Source: Planctomycetota bacterium (GTDB lineage Bacteria > Planctomycetota > Planctomycetia > Planctomycetales > Planctomycetaceae). Taken from it: a DNA stretch of 32,990 nucleotides. Both the position numbers and the translations under genes were made by a program. A model generated the notes under the pieces. The model was given only the letters and a program-made list of their open reading frames with translations. It was not told the origin of the DNA and made no database searches. Location of the stretch: contig RFHO01000158.1 in assembly GCA_003696385.1 (NCBI GenBank), forward strand, positions 1 to 32,990, in the 5' to 3' direction. This document shows, one piece after another, positions 1 to 7,848 of this stretch; within the stretch, counting starts at the first letter, position 1, and every line of letters begins with the position of its first letter.

Positions 1-3
1 CAC

Positions 4-74
4 TGCCCGGTGGTGTAACGGTAGCACGCTTGACTCTGGATCAAGTAGTCGGGGTTCGAATCCCTGCCGGGCAA
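4..74 (+). tRNA. tRNA-Gln (anticodon CTG)
   Basis: The sequence folds as a complete cloverleaf. The acceptor stem TGCCCGG pairs perfectly with CCGGGCA, followed by discriminator A. There is a short D arm, the anticodon stem TTGA/TCAA encloses the loop CTCTGGA with anticodon CTG, and the T arm carries GGTTCGAATCC. The 3' CCA is not encoded; the gene is followed by ACTTTT, which could help termination. The anticodon decodes CAG, a preferred Gln codon in a GC-rich genome. Confidence 0.95.
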
Positions 75-908
75 CTTTTCCGAACAACCGTCTTTCGGGA
101 CCGGCTCCTCCAGCCGGCACTGACGCACTCGCCGCACTTCCGAGTCGTCGGCATTTCGGCCGGCATGGTTCTTCACCTTCCCACGTCCGGAAGACCTCGC
201 GCCACAACCACGCATACTCTGCGTCTCGACCTCGACATCCGTCGCCACCAACACACTGTACGCCGGCTGCCTTTCGCATAAGACGCTCGGTTGCCGTCCG
301 TCGTCGTGGAGGTCGCCCCCATCCGCACTCCGCACGCCATCCGTTGCATTCGTCCCGCTTCCCAGCGGACCCTGCGTCCATTTCCGCACCCGCTACGCGC
401 GGAAGCGGCGTGGACGCAACTCCGGCTGCCGCAGGGAACCACACGGACCAACGCCGCAAACCCGAATACTCGCTGCCCCGTGGCGCCGTGGAGTAACAGC
501 CCGCCGTGACCTCCGTCGGTCGGCAGACTCATGCACCGCTCGAATGGGCGCAACGATGAAATCGGCCTTCCTGAAAGCTTCCCAGTGAAATCAAATGGCT
601 GTTGCAGTCGTGACCGTGACAGGTATTACAGTGCCTTCGATGTCGTGCAGATCGTTGTCCGGCGATTTGAGCATCTTCGTGGAATGTATCAACCTTGCCA
701 GCATGCCCCGTACGATATCGGGACGCAGCAGTCACCCGGTTGAAGACTCGTGGAGCACAGTCACTATTAGGCACGCCCGGGGCCTCTCCGCTGGCTCTAC
801 TGCTGTTAGTTGAGTGAGCACTTTGTTGGGCGCGGCACCGGCATTCGCCTTCAAACCTTTCATCGGGCCATAGACGTTTGACGTCCTTGGCATTCAAAAG
901 GAATACTC
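75..908. other. Gene-poor stretch after the tRNA
   Basis: No convincing gene was found. The short ORFs listed here on both strands lack good ribosome binding sites and recognisable domains, and their translations are Arg/His-rich as expected of shadow frames. Roughly 530-800 looks less GC-rich than the rest of the window by eye. The position directly 3' of a tRNA gene is a common insertion hotspot, but no integrase, attachment repeat or transposase remnant was recognised. The last bases (AAAAGGAA near 897-904) are the ribosome binding site of the next gene. Confidence 0.5.
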
Positions 909-1331
909 ATGTTACCATCGGTTCTTCGCAGCGCGGGTTCGATTGTTCTCAGCTTGGCCGTTGCGCTGGGACTGGTGATCGCCGTTGAAGTCTTCGGCGC
1001 CGCCGTCCACCCGTTTCCGCCGGGCGCCGACACCAGCGACCCGGAAGTCATCAAGGCCCACGTGGCAAAGTTTCCTCACTGGGTCCTGGCCGTCGTCGCC
1101 ATCGCATGGGGGTTGACCGTTTTCGTCAGCGTCTGGCTGGCAACGCGACTCGGGCCGAACCGACATCCGGCGCATGGTATTTTCGTGGGTTTGCTTCTGC
1201 TCTCGGCAGTCACCTGCAACATGACGATGTTGCCATACCCAGTGTGGTTCGAGGTCACAAACTGGGTCATTTTTCCAGCGGCCATTTATGCCGCTGTAAT
1301 GGTAGGTCGAGGGCCGAGACGGGAAGGTTGA
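909..1331 (+). CDS. Small four-helix integral membrane protein, unknown function
   Basis: This is a 140-residue, strongly hydrophobic protein. Four membrane segments are visible at about residues 9-29, 58-78, 87-106 and 112-132, with a Pro/Asp-rich extracytoplasmic loop (HPFPPGADTSDPE) between the first two. The layout resembles a widespread family of small uncharacterised bacterial membrane proteins that share a P-P-G-x-D-x-S-D-P-E-like loop after the first helix; I cannot give it a function. The ATG is preceded by AAAAGGAA at good spacing, so the start is secure. A spacer of about 196 bp with no visible gene separates it from the macro-domain gene on the same strand. Confidence 0.8.
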   Translation: MLPSVLRSAGSIVLSLAVALGLVIAVEVFGAAVHPFPPGADTSDPEVIKAHVAKFPHWVLAVVAIAWGLTVFVSVWLATRLGPNRHPAHGIFVGLLLLSAVTCNMTMLPYPVWFEVTNWVIFPAAIYAAVMVGRGPRREG

Positions 1332-1527
1332 CCTGTGAACTCGTTGGCATCCCGGTTTTCAGTATCGGCGGACGGATATCACCGCGGCCTGCGTGGCGTA
1401 TCCGTCGCGTGGTTCGATGTGTTTCAATTTCCTGCCGACCGACGGCCATGGGCGCACCAGCCCGTGATGCTGTTCGCTCCCCGGCTCGGCAGATCGGCGA
1501 ACACAAGTCTTGTCGAGGCGGAATGAC

Positions 1528-2040
1528 ATGAAGGTGACGGTCGTCGATGGAGACCTGCTCGACCAGAATGTCGATGTCATCGTCAACCCATGGAATCGGA
1601 ACGTCATTCCATGGTGGCTACTCATTCCGCAAGGGGTGTCCCGTGCGATCAAGAAACGTGGCGGTCTGCAGCCGTTTCGCGAACTCGGGCGAATGGGCCC
1701 CATTCCGCTCGGTCATGCCGTGGAAACTTCGGCTGGAAGGTTGCCCTTCAGGTCGATCATTCATGTGGCGGGGATCAACATGCTGTGGCGTTCGTCGGAA
1801 CGTTCGATCCGGGATTCCGTCCGAAACGCGATGGCCATCGCCAAGGCTCGTGGCTACAGGTCGGTGGCCCTCCCATTGATCGGCGCCGGATCCGGTGGCG
1901 GAAAGGCCGACGAAGTGCAGGCAATGATCGAGGACGAATTGAGCAAGTGCGATTTCGACGGCGAAGTCCGCATCGTCCGCTACTCCAAAACGCCCAAGGG
2001 CAAGGCCGAGAACCGCAGCGATGAACTCGAGCGGCGCTGA
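1528..2040 (+). CDS. Macro-domain protein (predicted ADP-ribose binding)
   Basis: This is a 170-residue, single-domain protein. It opens with a macro-like strand (VTVVDGDLLDQNVDVIVNPWN), has a central GRLPFRSIIHVAG segment and a later LPLIGAGSGGG loop, which match the ADP-ribose-binding core of macro domains. The usual NAAN...GGGV loop is replaced by NPWNRN...PQGVS, with an inserted Trp-rich stretch (IPWWLL), so this is a divergent subfamily. Macro domains bind or hydrolyse ADP-ribose derivatives on proteins, nucleic acids or small molecules; which applies here cannot be read. The ORF track begins at a TTG at 1510, but ATG 1528 follows GAGGCGGA at proper spacing and starts directly at the domain. 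It has no obvious partner gene. Confidence 0.85.
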   Translation: MKVTVVDGDLLDQNVDVIVNPWNRNVIPWWLLIPQGVSRAIKKRGGLQPFRELGRMGPIPLGHAVETSAGRLPFRSIIHVAGINMLWRSSERSIRDSVRNAMAIAKARGYRSVALPLIGAGSGGGKADEVQAMIEDELSKCDFDGEVRIVRYSKTPKGKAENRSDELERR

Positions 2041-2222
2041 AATGGACAACGGCGCATTCCCGCCCGATGATCAACGGCGCCGCGTGTCTGACAGCGACCC
2101 GGCACCCGCAGTAATGATTCGACGCGGCGGTGAAACGCCGTCAATGAAGTCGATCCACTGCTCGCCGACTGCACCAGCGGCGAACCGGTCCTGCACGGTC
2201 GGAACCTGTCGGACGCCGTCGT

Positions 2223-3128
2223 TCAGGGGCGAAACGACTCGCCTGGCAGCCCTTCCGGGATCAGGTCGACGGGGATGCGGCGCTCCCGCAGCAGGACGAA
2301 CAGGGCAGCCGCGATCAGGTCGGCCGTCGTTCCGGGATTCCGCCGGTTGCCGTCGGAACGCAGCCAGCGATCGAAGCGTTCCAGACGCTGTGGAGCGTCC
2401 GGCTCGCCGCGTTCCACCGCTTGCAGGACGTCGGCCGCGTGGCGGCTGACCAGCTCGGCTTCGGCCATGCCGCACTTGCGGGCGATCAGCGTGTCGGGAT
2501 GGGCAGCCAGTTCCCGCAGAAACACGTCGCGGACGGCGATCGCCCACGGAGCGGCCGCCATGGCACTCGCCAGTTCGTCGGCGAGCCGGAAGACGTCCGC
2601 GAAATCGGTCACGTACTGAGCGGCCACGCGATCGCGGTCCCCCGCCGCGCGCATCGCGGTCAGCAGATCCGGCGGCGCCTCGCAGGCGCGGACGTCAAAC
2701 CGCTGCGACGTTCCCAGTCCGCCGGGGCGGGCCAGGCGGATCGCCGCGTAGACCGCTTCGGCGTCACTGCGTGTCAGAGTGCTCAGAACGCGTCGGATGC
2801 CCGCAACGAGCGGAACGCCTTCCGCCACCGCGCACAGCGGGGCGAGCAGCAGGACGATGCCAAGATTGGTGTTGGCTCCGATGGCGTCCTGCACGGCTTT
2901 GACGGCACCGAGCACGGCCGGGCCGACACCTGTTTCGCCCGCGCGGGCCAGATGCGGCGCGGAAACGTCGGCGGAGAGGAGGAAATCCGCGACCGAAACA
3001 TCCGCAAACGGCCGCCCCGGCGCGACGTTGCCCGGTTTGGGAGCCAGAACTTCCGCCTGGCACGCCAGCCGCACGCACCGCTCCAGCCACCTGACATACC
3101 CCGAAGGATCTTCCGTCGAACCAGCCAT
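2223..3128 (-). CDS. Triphosphoribosyl-dephospho-CoA synthase family protein (CitG/MdcB-like)
   Basis: This 301-residue protein carries the family signatures KPGNV near residue 31, GANTNLGIVLLLAPL in the middle and NPGTTADLIAAALF near the C terminus. Classical CitG/MdcB condenses ATP with dephospho-CoA, releasing adenine, to make the prosthetic-group precursor of citrate lyase or malonate decarboxylase. No lyase or decarboxylase subunit is present in this window, so the substrate may differ. The track starts at 3206, but the first 26 residues are Arg-rich and unlike the family. ATG 3128 follows a GGAG and begins just before the conserved helix, so I prefer it. The gene diverges from the plus-strand pair at 3462. 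Confidence 0.82.
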   Translation of the reverse strand: MAGSTEDPSGYVRWLERCVRLACQAEVLAPKPGNVAPGRPFADVSVADFLLSADVSAPHLARAGETGVGPAVLGAVKAVQDAIGANTNLGIVLLLAPLCAVAEGVPLVAGIRRVLSTLTRSDAEAVYAAIRLARPGGLGTSQRFDVRACEAPPDLLTAMRAAGDRDRVAAQYVTDFADVFRLADELASAMAAAPWAIAVRDVFLRELAAHPDTLIARKCGMAEAELVSRHAADVLQAVERGEPDAPQRLERFDRWLRSDGNRRNPGTTADLIAAALFVLLRERRIPVDLIPEGLPGESFRP

Positions 3129-3461
3129 CGCCGCACACTCCGCTTTTCCGCCGTCGCGTCGCCGGCCGCGCTGCGCGACAGGCATCCCGGGACGCTCCGG
3201 GACCATTCAGTCTATCCGGTGTCGGTGGATGCGTTCACGGGCCCGACGGATGATTCGATTTGCTGCGGCCCGGGCGCGCGGCTTCCGGGATGGCACTGCC
3301 GTGGGGCGTTGCCATCGTCCCCTCGGAAGTCGAACATACGCGGTGTATGCAGCGAAGTGTGGTGTTCGTCGGGGGCGAACGCCGCGAGACGGCCGTGCCG
3401 GTCGCTCGTCGCGGGCGATCGGCCGATTGCGGCGGGGGTTGGCACGGTGAGCGGAAGTGCG
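3129..3461. other. Divergent intergenic region
   Basis: This region separates the CitG-like gene (minus) from the 131-residue gene (plus) and should hold both promoters. No strong -35/-10 pair was recognised. A TTGGCACGG near 3440 resembles a sigma-54 -24 element but lacks a correctly spaced TTGC, so I do not call it. A short inverted repeat, CATAC-GCGGT-GTATG, lies at about 3334-3348. The long plus-strand ORF running through here (2421..3857) is a shadow of the minus-strand gene. Confidence 0.4.
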
Positions 3462-3857
3462 ATGACCTTCGATGAGCTCGTGCAGTCCCGGCGGAAGTGG
3501 ATCGAAGAGGTGCTGCGGCCGTGGTGCCGGCGGGCGGCGCGTGCGGATCTGTTGGCAGCCGAGGCACAATGGACGGACCTGGCGGGGCAGGTCGACCCGC
3601 AGGAAACACTGTGGCCTTGGGCGTGGAGCCGATTCGAGGGGCTCGTGCATCCGGAGCTGCAGCGGCTGGACGAATCACGTGAAGTGACGATCGTCTTGCG
3701 GGACGGCCGTCGGGTTCGCGGGTTTCCGGACGGCCGCGAAAGCAGACGCGACGAACTGGTGCTGTTCCGCATCGATCCTCGGACCCGCGAACATCAGCGT
3801 TTCGGACCGTTGCGGATCGATCAGATCGAATTGGTCGTTCCAGCGGAGGCGGCATGA
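3462..3857 (+). CDS. Hypothetical protein, translationally coupled to a methyltransferase
   Basis: This is a 131-residue soluble protein with no signal peptide or membrane segment. The N-terminal half is helical and rich in Trp, Arg and Glu (WIEEVLRPWCRRAARADLLAAEAQW). The C-terminal half looks beta-rich (REVTIVLRDGRRVRGFPDG, then a strand ending IDQIELVV) and could be a small barrel. I do not recognise a family. ATG 3462 follows GCGGAAG at good spacing; an in-frame GTG at 3447 is an alternative. Its stop overlaps the start of the methyltransferase gene as ATGA, so the two are very probably co-translated. The much longer track ORF (2421..3857) is rejected because its upstream part is antisense to the CitG-like gene. 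Confidence 0.7.
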   Translation: MTFDELVQSRRKWIEEVLRPWCRRAARADLLAAEAQWTDLAGQVDPQETLWPWAWSRFEGLVHPELQRLDESREVTIVLRDGRRVRGFPDGRESRRDELVLFRIDPRTREHQRFGPLRIDQIELVVPAEAA

Positions 3858-4735
3858 CGGACGATCCGCGGCAGGACGTGCGTTTCGCGTTCGGTGAGAA
3901 CTGGCGGCGGTTTCTGCGCACGGTGGACGAGGCGCGGATCGCCGCCGCGGTCGGCTCGCTGCAGACGATGCTGGAGCGTGGAGATCTGAACGGCCTGCGA
4001 TTTCTGGACGTGGGTTGCGGCAGCGGCCTGTTCAGCCTGGCGGCGCGTCGTCTCGGGGCACGGGTGACGTCGTTCGACGTGGATCCACAATCGGTGGCCT
4101 GCACACGCGCGCTGAAGTGGCAATTCGCACCCGGCGATGCGGACTGGACGATTCTGGAGGGTTCGGTTCTGGACGCCACATTTGTGAAGCGGTTCGAACC
4201 GTTCGACGTGGTGTACAGCTGGGGCGTGCTGCATCACACCGGCGCGATGTGGGAAGCGTTGGAGAATGTCTGTGCGTTGGTCGCCCCGGACGGATACCTG
4301 TGTGTGGCGATCTACAACGACCAGGGCGGCGCCAGCCGTCGGTGGGCAGTGATCAAACGAACGTACAACGCCGCGCCGGCGGCGGTCCGATGGCTGATGG
4401 CCGCGGTGTTCTTCGTGGGTCACGAAGCGCGACAGGCAATGATTCGCGCGGTGCGGCTGAAGAATCCGCTGCCGTTTCGTGATTGGGCGGCGAAGAAACG
4501 GGAGCGAGGGATGTCGCCGTGGCACGACGCCGTGGACTGGATCGGCGGGTACCCGTTTGAAGTCGCGAAGCCGGAAGAGGTGTTCGACTTCGTGCGGCAA
4601 CGGGGATTCTGTCTGACGTACCTCCGCACGCAGGGTGGAGGGTACGGCTGCAACGAATTCACCTTCCGGCGTCATCCCTGCCCGCCGCCGGAGGCGGGTC
4701 ATCGATCGCGGCCGCTGGAGTCGCCCCGAGCCTGA
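3854..4735 (+). CDS. Class I SAM-dependent methyltransferase
   Basis: The 293-residue protein has a Rossmann methyltransferase core. Motif I is FLDVGCGSGLFS at about residues 50-61, the acidic residue after strand 2 is in VTSFDVDPQS at about 75, and a post-core VVYSWGVLHHTG segment is followed by LVAPDGYLCVAIYND. The C-terminal part (GMSPWHDAVDWIGGYPFEVAKPEEVFDFVRQRGF...GGGYGCNEF) is a conserved extension of a subgroup often annotated only as class I methyltransferase. That tail probably helps bind the acceptor, which is unknown. The ATG overlaps the upstream stop by ATGA, implying coupling. Nothing in the context identifies the substrate. Confidence 0.88.
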   Translation: MTDDPRQDVRFAFGENWRRFLRTVDEARIAAAVGSLQTMLERGDLNGLRFLDVGCGSGLFSLAARRLGARVTSFDVDPQSVACTRALKWQFAPGDADWTILEGSVLDATFVKRFEPFDVVYSWGVLHHTGAMWEALENVCALVAPDGYLCVAIYNDQGGASRRWAVIKRTYNAAPAAVRWLMAAVFFVGHEARQAMIRAVRLKNPLPFRDWAAKKRERGMSPWHDAVDWIGGYPFEVAKPEEVFDFVRQRGFCLTYLRTQGGGYGCNEFTFRRHPCPPPEAGHRSRPLESPRA

Positions 4736-4738
4736 ATC

Positions 4739-4751
4739 CGTCAAATTGGCA
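4739..4751. promoter_or_regulatory. Candidate activator site, TGnCAA-n-TTGnCA type
   Basis: CGTCAAATTGGCA is the reverse complement of TGCCAAATTGACG. It matches 12 of 13 bases of the site at 21113-21125 and is close to the one at 21238-21250, both upstream of the NtrC-type regulator gene. It lies about 250 bp upstream of the sigma-54 promoter of degP, a reachable distance for an enhancer-binding protein. It begins only 4 bp after the methyltransferase stop. The role is inferred from sequence similarity and location only. Confidence 0.35.
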
Positions 4752-5003
4752 CGGCAGTCAAGCTGCGTTTCACAGTGCGGTCCTGAAACCGTGCCGCCAA
4801 CGGAGCCCGGTCTCGCGGCGTATGGTTCGTTGGAAGGTCCGTCGTGCGGCGATTCGCGGGACCGGGCCCGAACCTGGTTCCGTGCAACGGCTTGCGGATG
4901 AGCGCACGGCCAGACGATGCAACAGCGGCGGACTGGCATCGCCGGCTCTGGGCGCGCGACGTGGTTGCTTCCATCGCTCGTGCCAGACCTTCTGCACACG
5001 TTC

Positions 5004-5019
5004 TGGCACGCTGTTTGCT
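5004..5019 (+). promoter_or_regulatory. Sigma-54 promoter (-24/-12) of degP
   Basis: TGGCACG-CTGT-TTGCT matches the sigma-54 consensus TGGCACG-N4-TTGCW exactly, with GG and GC separated by 10 bp as required. Transcription would start near 5030, giving a leader of about 113 nt before the degP ATG at 5143. A sigma-54 promoter needs an AAA+ activator; one is encoded at 21343-22758. Confidence 0.75.
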
Positions 5020-5142
5020 GTGGTGCCGAGCGGACACTGCTGGCCCCGTCGCCGTGGTGGCGCCGCGGCGCAGTATCCGGCGGGCGGCATGGGCAGCAGC
5101 GGATGATGCGATAAGGATTCCAGCGAGAAGGAGGGCGGAGAC

Positions 5143-6660
5143 ATGCGTCAGACGGTTGGGATTCCGAAGTGGTTGCTATGTTTTCTGGTCGCCGGCGCGG
5201 CGACGGGCATTGCGGCGTTGGGGATCGTACTGGGGCCGGTGATTTCGTCCGCGGGGGCGCCCGCGGTTGCGCAGTCGGCACGGCCGCATTCGCCGGGTGT
5301 GGCGCAGGCGGACGACATTTCGCGGGCGTTCCGGCAGGCCGCCCGGATCATCGCTCCGAGCGTAGTGAGCATCGAGACTCAGAAACGCATCAATCTGCGG
5401 ATGCGGACGCCGTTTCGTGGAGACGTACCGGACGATTTTCTCCGCCGCTTCTTCGGCGACGACCTGGAGCGGTTTTTCGCCGTGCCCAGCCCGGGTGGCG
5501 TCCAGCACGGTTATGCGACCGGAGTCGTGGTCAGCCGGGACGGACACATTCTGACGAACAATCACGTGGTGGCCGACACCGACAAGATCCTGGTGCGGCT
5601 GCCGGGTGAGAAGACTTCGTACGACGCGACGCTGGTGGGCACGGACCCCAAGACGGACCTGGCGGTGATCAAGATCGATGCAGGTGACGTGGAACTTCAT
5701 CCGGCGCGACTGGCCGATTCGGATTCGTTGCAGGTCGGCGACTGGGTTCTGGCGGTCGGCGCCCCGTTCGGTCTGGACAATACGGTGACGGCCGGCATCA
5801 TCAGCGCGACCGGTCGGAATTCGGTCGGCATTGCCGATTATGAAAACTTCATCCAGACGGATGCGGCGATCAACCCCGGCAACAGCGGCGGCCCGCTGGT
5901 GAATCTGCGAGGCGAAGTCGTCGGCATCAATACGGCAATCGCCACGCGGTCTGGCGCCAACGCCGGAATCGGATTTGCGATTCCGAGCAACATGGCGCGG
6001 CGGATCATGCAAAGCCTGATCAAGACCGGGAAAGTCGAACGCGGCTGGTTGGGCGTGGTGATTCAGGATCTGAACAAGGGACTGGCGCGGTCGTTCGGCT
6101 ACACCGGAAGCGGCGGCGTACTGATCAGCGACGTCGCCCCCGACGGTCCGGGAGCGAAGGCCGGGCTGAAACCGGGTGACATCGTGGTGAAGTTCAACGG
6201 ACGGCCGGTCAACGGCGCCAGCGACCTGCGAAACCAGGTGGCTTCCACGCCGCCGAACACCGTGGTGGTGCTGGACGTGTTCCGTAACGGCAAAGTGCAG
6301 CAGGTGCGCGTCAAGCTCGGTCGGCTGGAAGAGTCCGCGTCGATCCAGAGCGTCGCTCCGGGCACGGCCGAGGTGGACGACTTGGGCATCGCCGTGCGAT
6401 CGTTGACTCCGGAGCTGGCCGAGCAACTGGGGTACGATCGCGACCAGAAGGGTGTGGTGGTCACCGAACTGGACCCCAACGGGCTGGCCGCACTTTCCGG
6501 GCTGCGTCGCGGTGACGTGATCGTCGACATCAATGGCATGGCCATCCGGTCGGTTTCGGACTTCAAGAAGGCGCTGCAGAAGTTCGACCTGAAGGAAGGC
6601 ATCCGCCTGACGGTCAAGAGCGGCGATTTCCATCGCTTCGTATTCATCCAGAAGCGCTGA
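5143..6660 (+). CDS. degP: Periplasmic serine protease, HtrA/DegP (Do) family
   Basis: This 505-residue protein has an N-terminal hydrophobic segment (about 9-31) acting as signal or anchor. A trypsin-like domain follows with the full triad: His141 in TNNHVV, Asp172 in DPKTDLAVIK and Ser248 in NPGNSGGPL. Two PDZ domains follow, at about 297-392 (GWLGVVIQDL...KAGLKPGDIVVKFNG) and 408-500 (LGIAVRSL...LSGLRRGDVIVDING). DegP-type proteases degrade or chaperone misfolded envelope proteins, and this length and domain order are standard. AAGGAGGG precedes the ATG. The perfect sigma-54 promoter upstream suggests stress-triggered transcription. The downstream cyclophilin fits a shared role in envelope protein quality control. 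Compare the catalytically dead homologue at 30729-32774. Confidence 0.95.
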   Translation: MRQTVGIPKWLLCFLVAGAATGIAALGIVLGPVISSAGAPAVAQSARPHSPGVAQADDISRAFRQAARIIAPSVVSIETQKRINLRMRTPFRGDVPDDFLRRFFGDDLERFFAVPSPGGVQHGYATGVVVSRDGHILTNNHVVADTDKILVRLPGEKTSYDATLVGTDPKTDLAVIKIDAGDVELHPARLADSDSLQVGDWVLAVGAPFGLDNTVTAGIISATGRNSVGIADYENFIQTDAAINPGNSGGPLVNLRGEVVGINTAIATRSGANAGIGFAIPSNMARRIMQSLIKTGKVERGWLGVVIQDLNKGLARSFGYTGSGGVLISDVAPDGPGAKAGLKPGDIVVKFNGRPVNGASDLRNQVASTPPNTVVVLDVFRNGKVQQVRVKLGRLEESASIQSVAPGTAEVDDLGIAVRSLTPELAEQLGYDRDQKGVVVTELDPNGLAALSGLRRGDVIVDINGMAIRSVSDFKKALQKFDLKEGIRLTVKSGDFHRFVFIQKR

Positions 6661-7018
6661 AGCGCCGCCGCGGTGCGAGGGTTCGCCCGCAGCTGGGTTA
6701 CCTGGCCGCGGCGACGAGCCGGAGCGATCGCAGATGCCTGCAGCCTCCTGCCGGCACCGATCGGTGGAACCGTTCGGTGCCGGTTTCGTCTCGTGCCCGG
6801 CGATGGTGAAGCGCCGCCGGCAAGCGCCCCAGCGGCGACCGCGGCGAGACGACGAAACGGGGCAACCGCGCGTGGCGGTATTTTGCAACGAACGATACGC
6901 TGCGAGCAGCCCGCAACAGAAACACCGGCGGCGAACAGGCTGGGCGTCTGCGCGCGGTGAGACTCTGATGCGTGAGGACGGCCGCGACAGCGGATCCGAA
7001 CGACCGAGGAGCTTGCGC
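6661..7018. other. Spacer between degP and the cyclophilin gene
   Basis: No independent gene was found. CGCCGCGG (6666-6673) and CCGCGGCG (6706-6713) form an 8-bp inverted repeat just after degP but lack a T tract, so I do not call a terminator. The track ORF opening at 6734 would add 95 Arg-rich residues to the cyclophilin and is probably read-through of an open frame. GAGGAG just before 7019 is the likely ribosome binding site. Confidence 0.45.
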
Positions 7019-7759
7019 ATGAGGTTGTTGCTGCTATTGACCGGACTGGTGTTGATGGGCAACTTCGGCTGCCAGGGTAGCGTTCCGGCACCGGCTCCCC
7101 CGGTACGGACGGCACCCGATCCCGCCGCAGAGGACGATCCGACGGCCCCGCAGACGTATCAGGTGCGTTTCCACACGACCAAAGGTGATTTCGTGGTGGA
7201 AGTGCACCGTGACTGGGCGCCGCGGGGCGCGGATCGTTTCTATCGCCTGGTGAACGAGGGCTTCTACGACAATTGTGCGTTCTTCCGAATCGTGCCGAAC
7301 TTCGTCGTCCAGTTCGGCATCAACGGCGACCCGAGCGTGCAGGATCGGTGGCGGGACGCTGTGATCCTGGACGACCCGGTAAAACAGTCCAACCGCCGGG
7401 GCACGATCACCTTCGCCACCAGCGGGCCGCACAGTCGGACCACGCAGGTTTTCATCAACCTGGCGGACAACGGGCGGTTGGACGAGATGGGCTTTGCCCC
7501 GTTCGGCGAAGTGATCGAGGGCATGGACGTGGTCGATTCGCTGAACGCCGAATACGGCGAACGGCCGGATCAGTCACGGATCCAGTTCGAAGGGAACGCC
7601 TATCTGAAGCGCGAATTTCCGCGACTCGATTACATTCTGACCGCGCGGGTCGTTGCACCTGGAAAACCGGCGCAGTCCAGTTCGTCTGCGGCCTCCGGCG
7701 GAGGGCAACCGGACGGCGAAGAAGACGGACGCTCCGTATCGCCGCCGGAGGCGCCGTGA
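7019..7759 (+). CDS. Cyclophilin-type peptidyl-prolyl isomerase, probable lipoprotein
   Basis: The 246-residue product starts with a hydrophobic signal (MRLLLLLTGLVLMGNFGC). Cys18 could be the lipidated residue, although NFGC is an imperfect lipobox. A Pro/Ala-rich linker precedes a cyclophilin domain at about 46-210 with TTKGDFVVEV, the catalytic FFRIVPNFVVQFG (Arg90, Gln98), TQVFIN and FGEVIEGMDVVD. The tail is Ser/Gly/Asp-rich and low complexity. It should accelerate proline isomerisation during folding of exported proteins. ATG 7019 is chosen over 6734 because it follows GAGGAG and sits right at the signal sequence. The neighbouring degP protease suggests a shared envelope-folding role. 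Confidence 0.88.
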   Translation: MRLLLLLTGLVLMGNFGCQGSVPAPAPPVRTAPDPAAEDDPTAPQTYQVRFHTTKGDFVVEVHRDWAPRGADRFYRLVNEGFYDNCAFFRIVPNFVVQFGINGDPSVQDRWRDAVILDDPVKQSNRRGTITFATSGPHSRTTQVFINLADNGRLDEMGFAPFGEVIEGMDVVDSLNAEYGERPDQSRIQFEGNAYLKREFPRLDYILTARVVAPGKPAQSSSSAASGGGQPDGEEDGRSVSPPEAP

Positions 7760-7848
7760 TGTCGGCGCCCGGCTGATTCCGCGGCATCGACGGTCGACCG
7801 CCGGGACGGACGCAGCGGGCGGCCGAACGTTTTGGGCGGATCCAACCG

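Larger units (their letters stand above)
4736..5142. other. Regulatory region upstream of degP
   Basis: This 407-bp region has no credible gene. It holds a near-palindromic CGTCAAATTGGCA at 4739-4751, a consensus sigma-54 promoter at 5004-5019 and the strong ribosome binding site AAGGAGGG just before the degP start at 5143. The ORFs listed here lack supporting signals. Confidence 0.7.

Noticed and set aside
780-840. GTTGGGC near 826 resembling an integron attC core
   Set aside because: No matching RYYYAAC core with imperfect dyad was found at the right distance, and there is no integrase.
529-897. A minus-strand ORF containing CNTCHGHDC, resembling a heme-binding motif
   Set aside because: There is no surrounding cytochrome signature, no signal peptide and no ribosome binding site; the motif is likely chance.
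1335-1526. A short plus-strand ORF between the membrane protein and macro genes
   Set aside because: No ribosome binding site, no hydrophobic or domain pattern, and it overlaps the macro gene's ribosome binding site.
2421-3857. A 478-codon plus-strand ORF covering the CitG-like gene
   Set aside because: Only its last 131 codons are credible; the rest is antisense to the CitG-like gene.
6666-6713. An 8-bp inverted repeat after degP
   Set aside because: The loop is 32 nt and there is no T tract, so a terminator call is not justified.
5176-7062. A 628-codon minus-strand ORF over degP and the cyclophilin gene
   Set aside because: It runs antisense to two well-supported genes and is His/Arg-rich.
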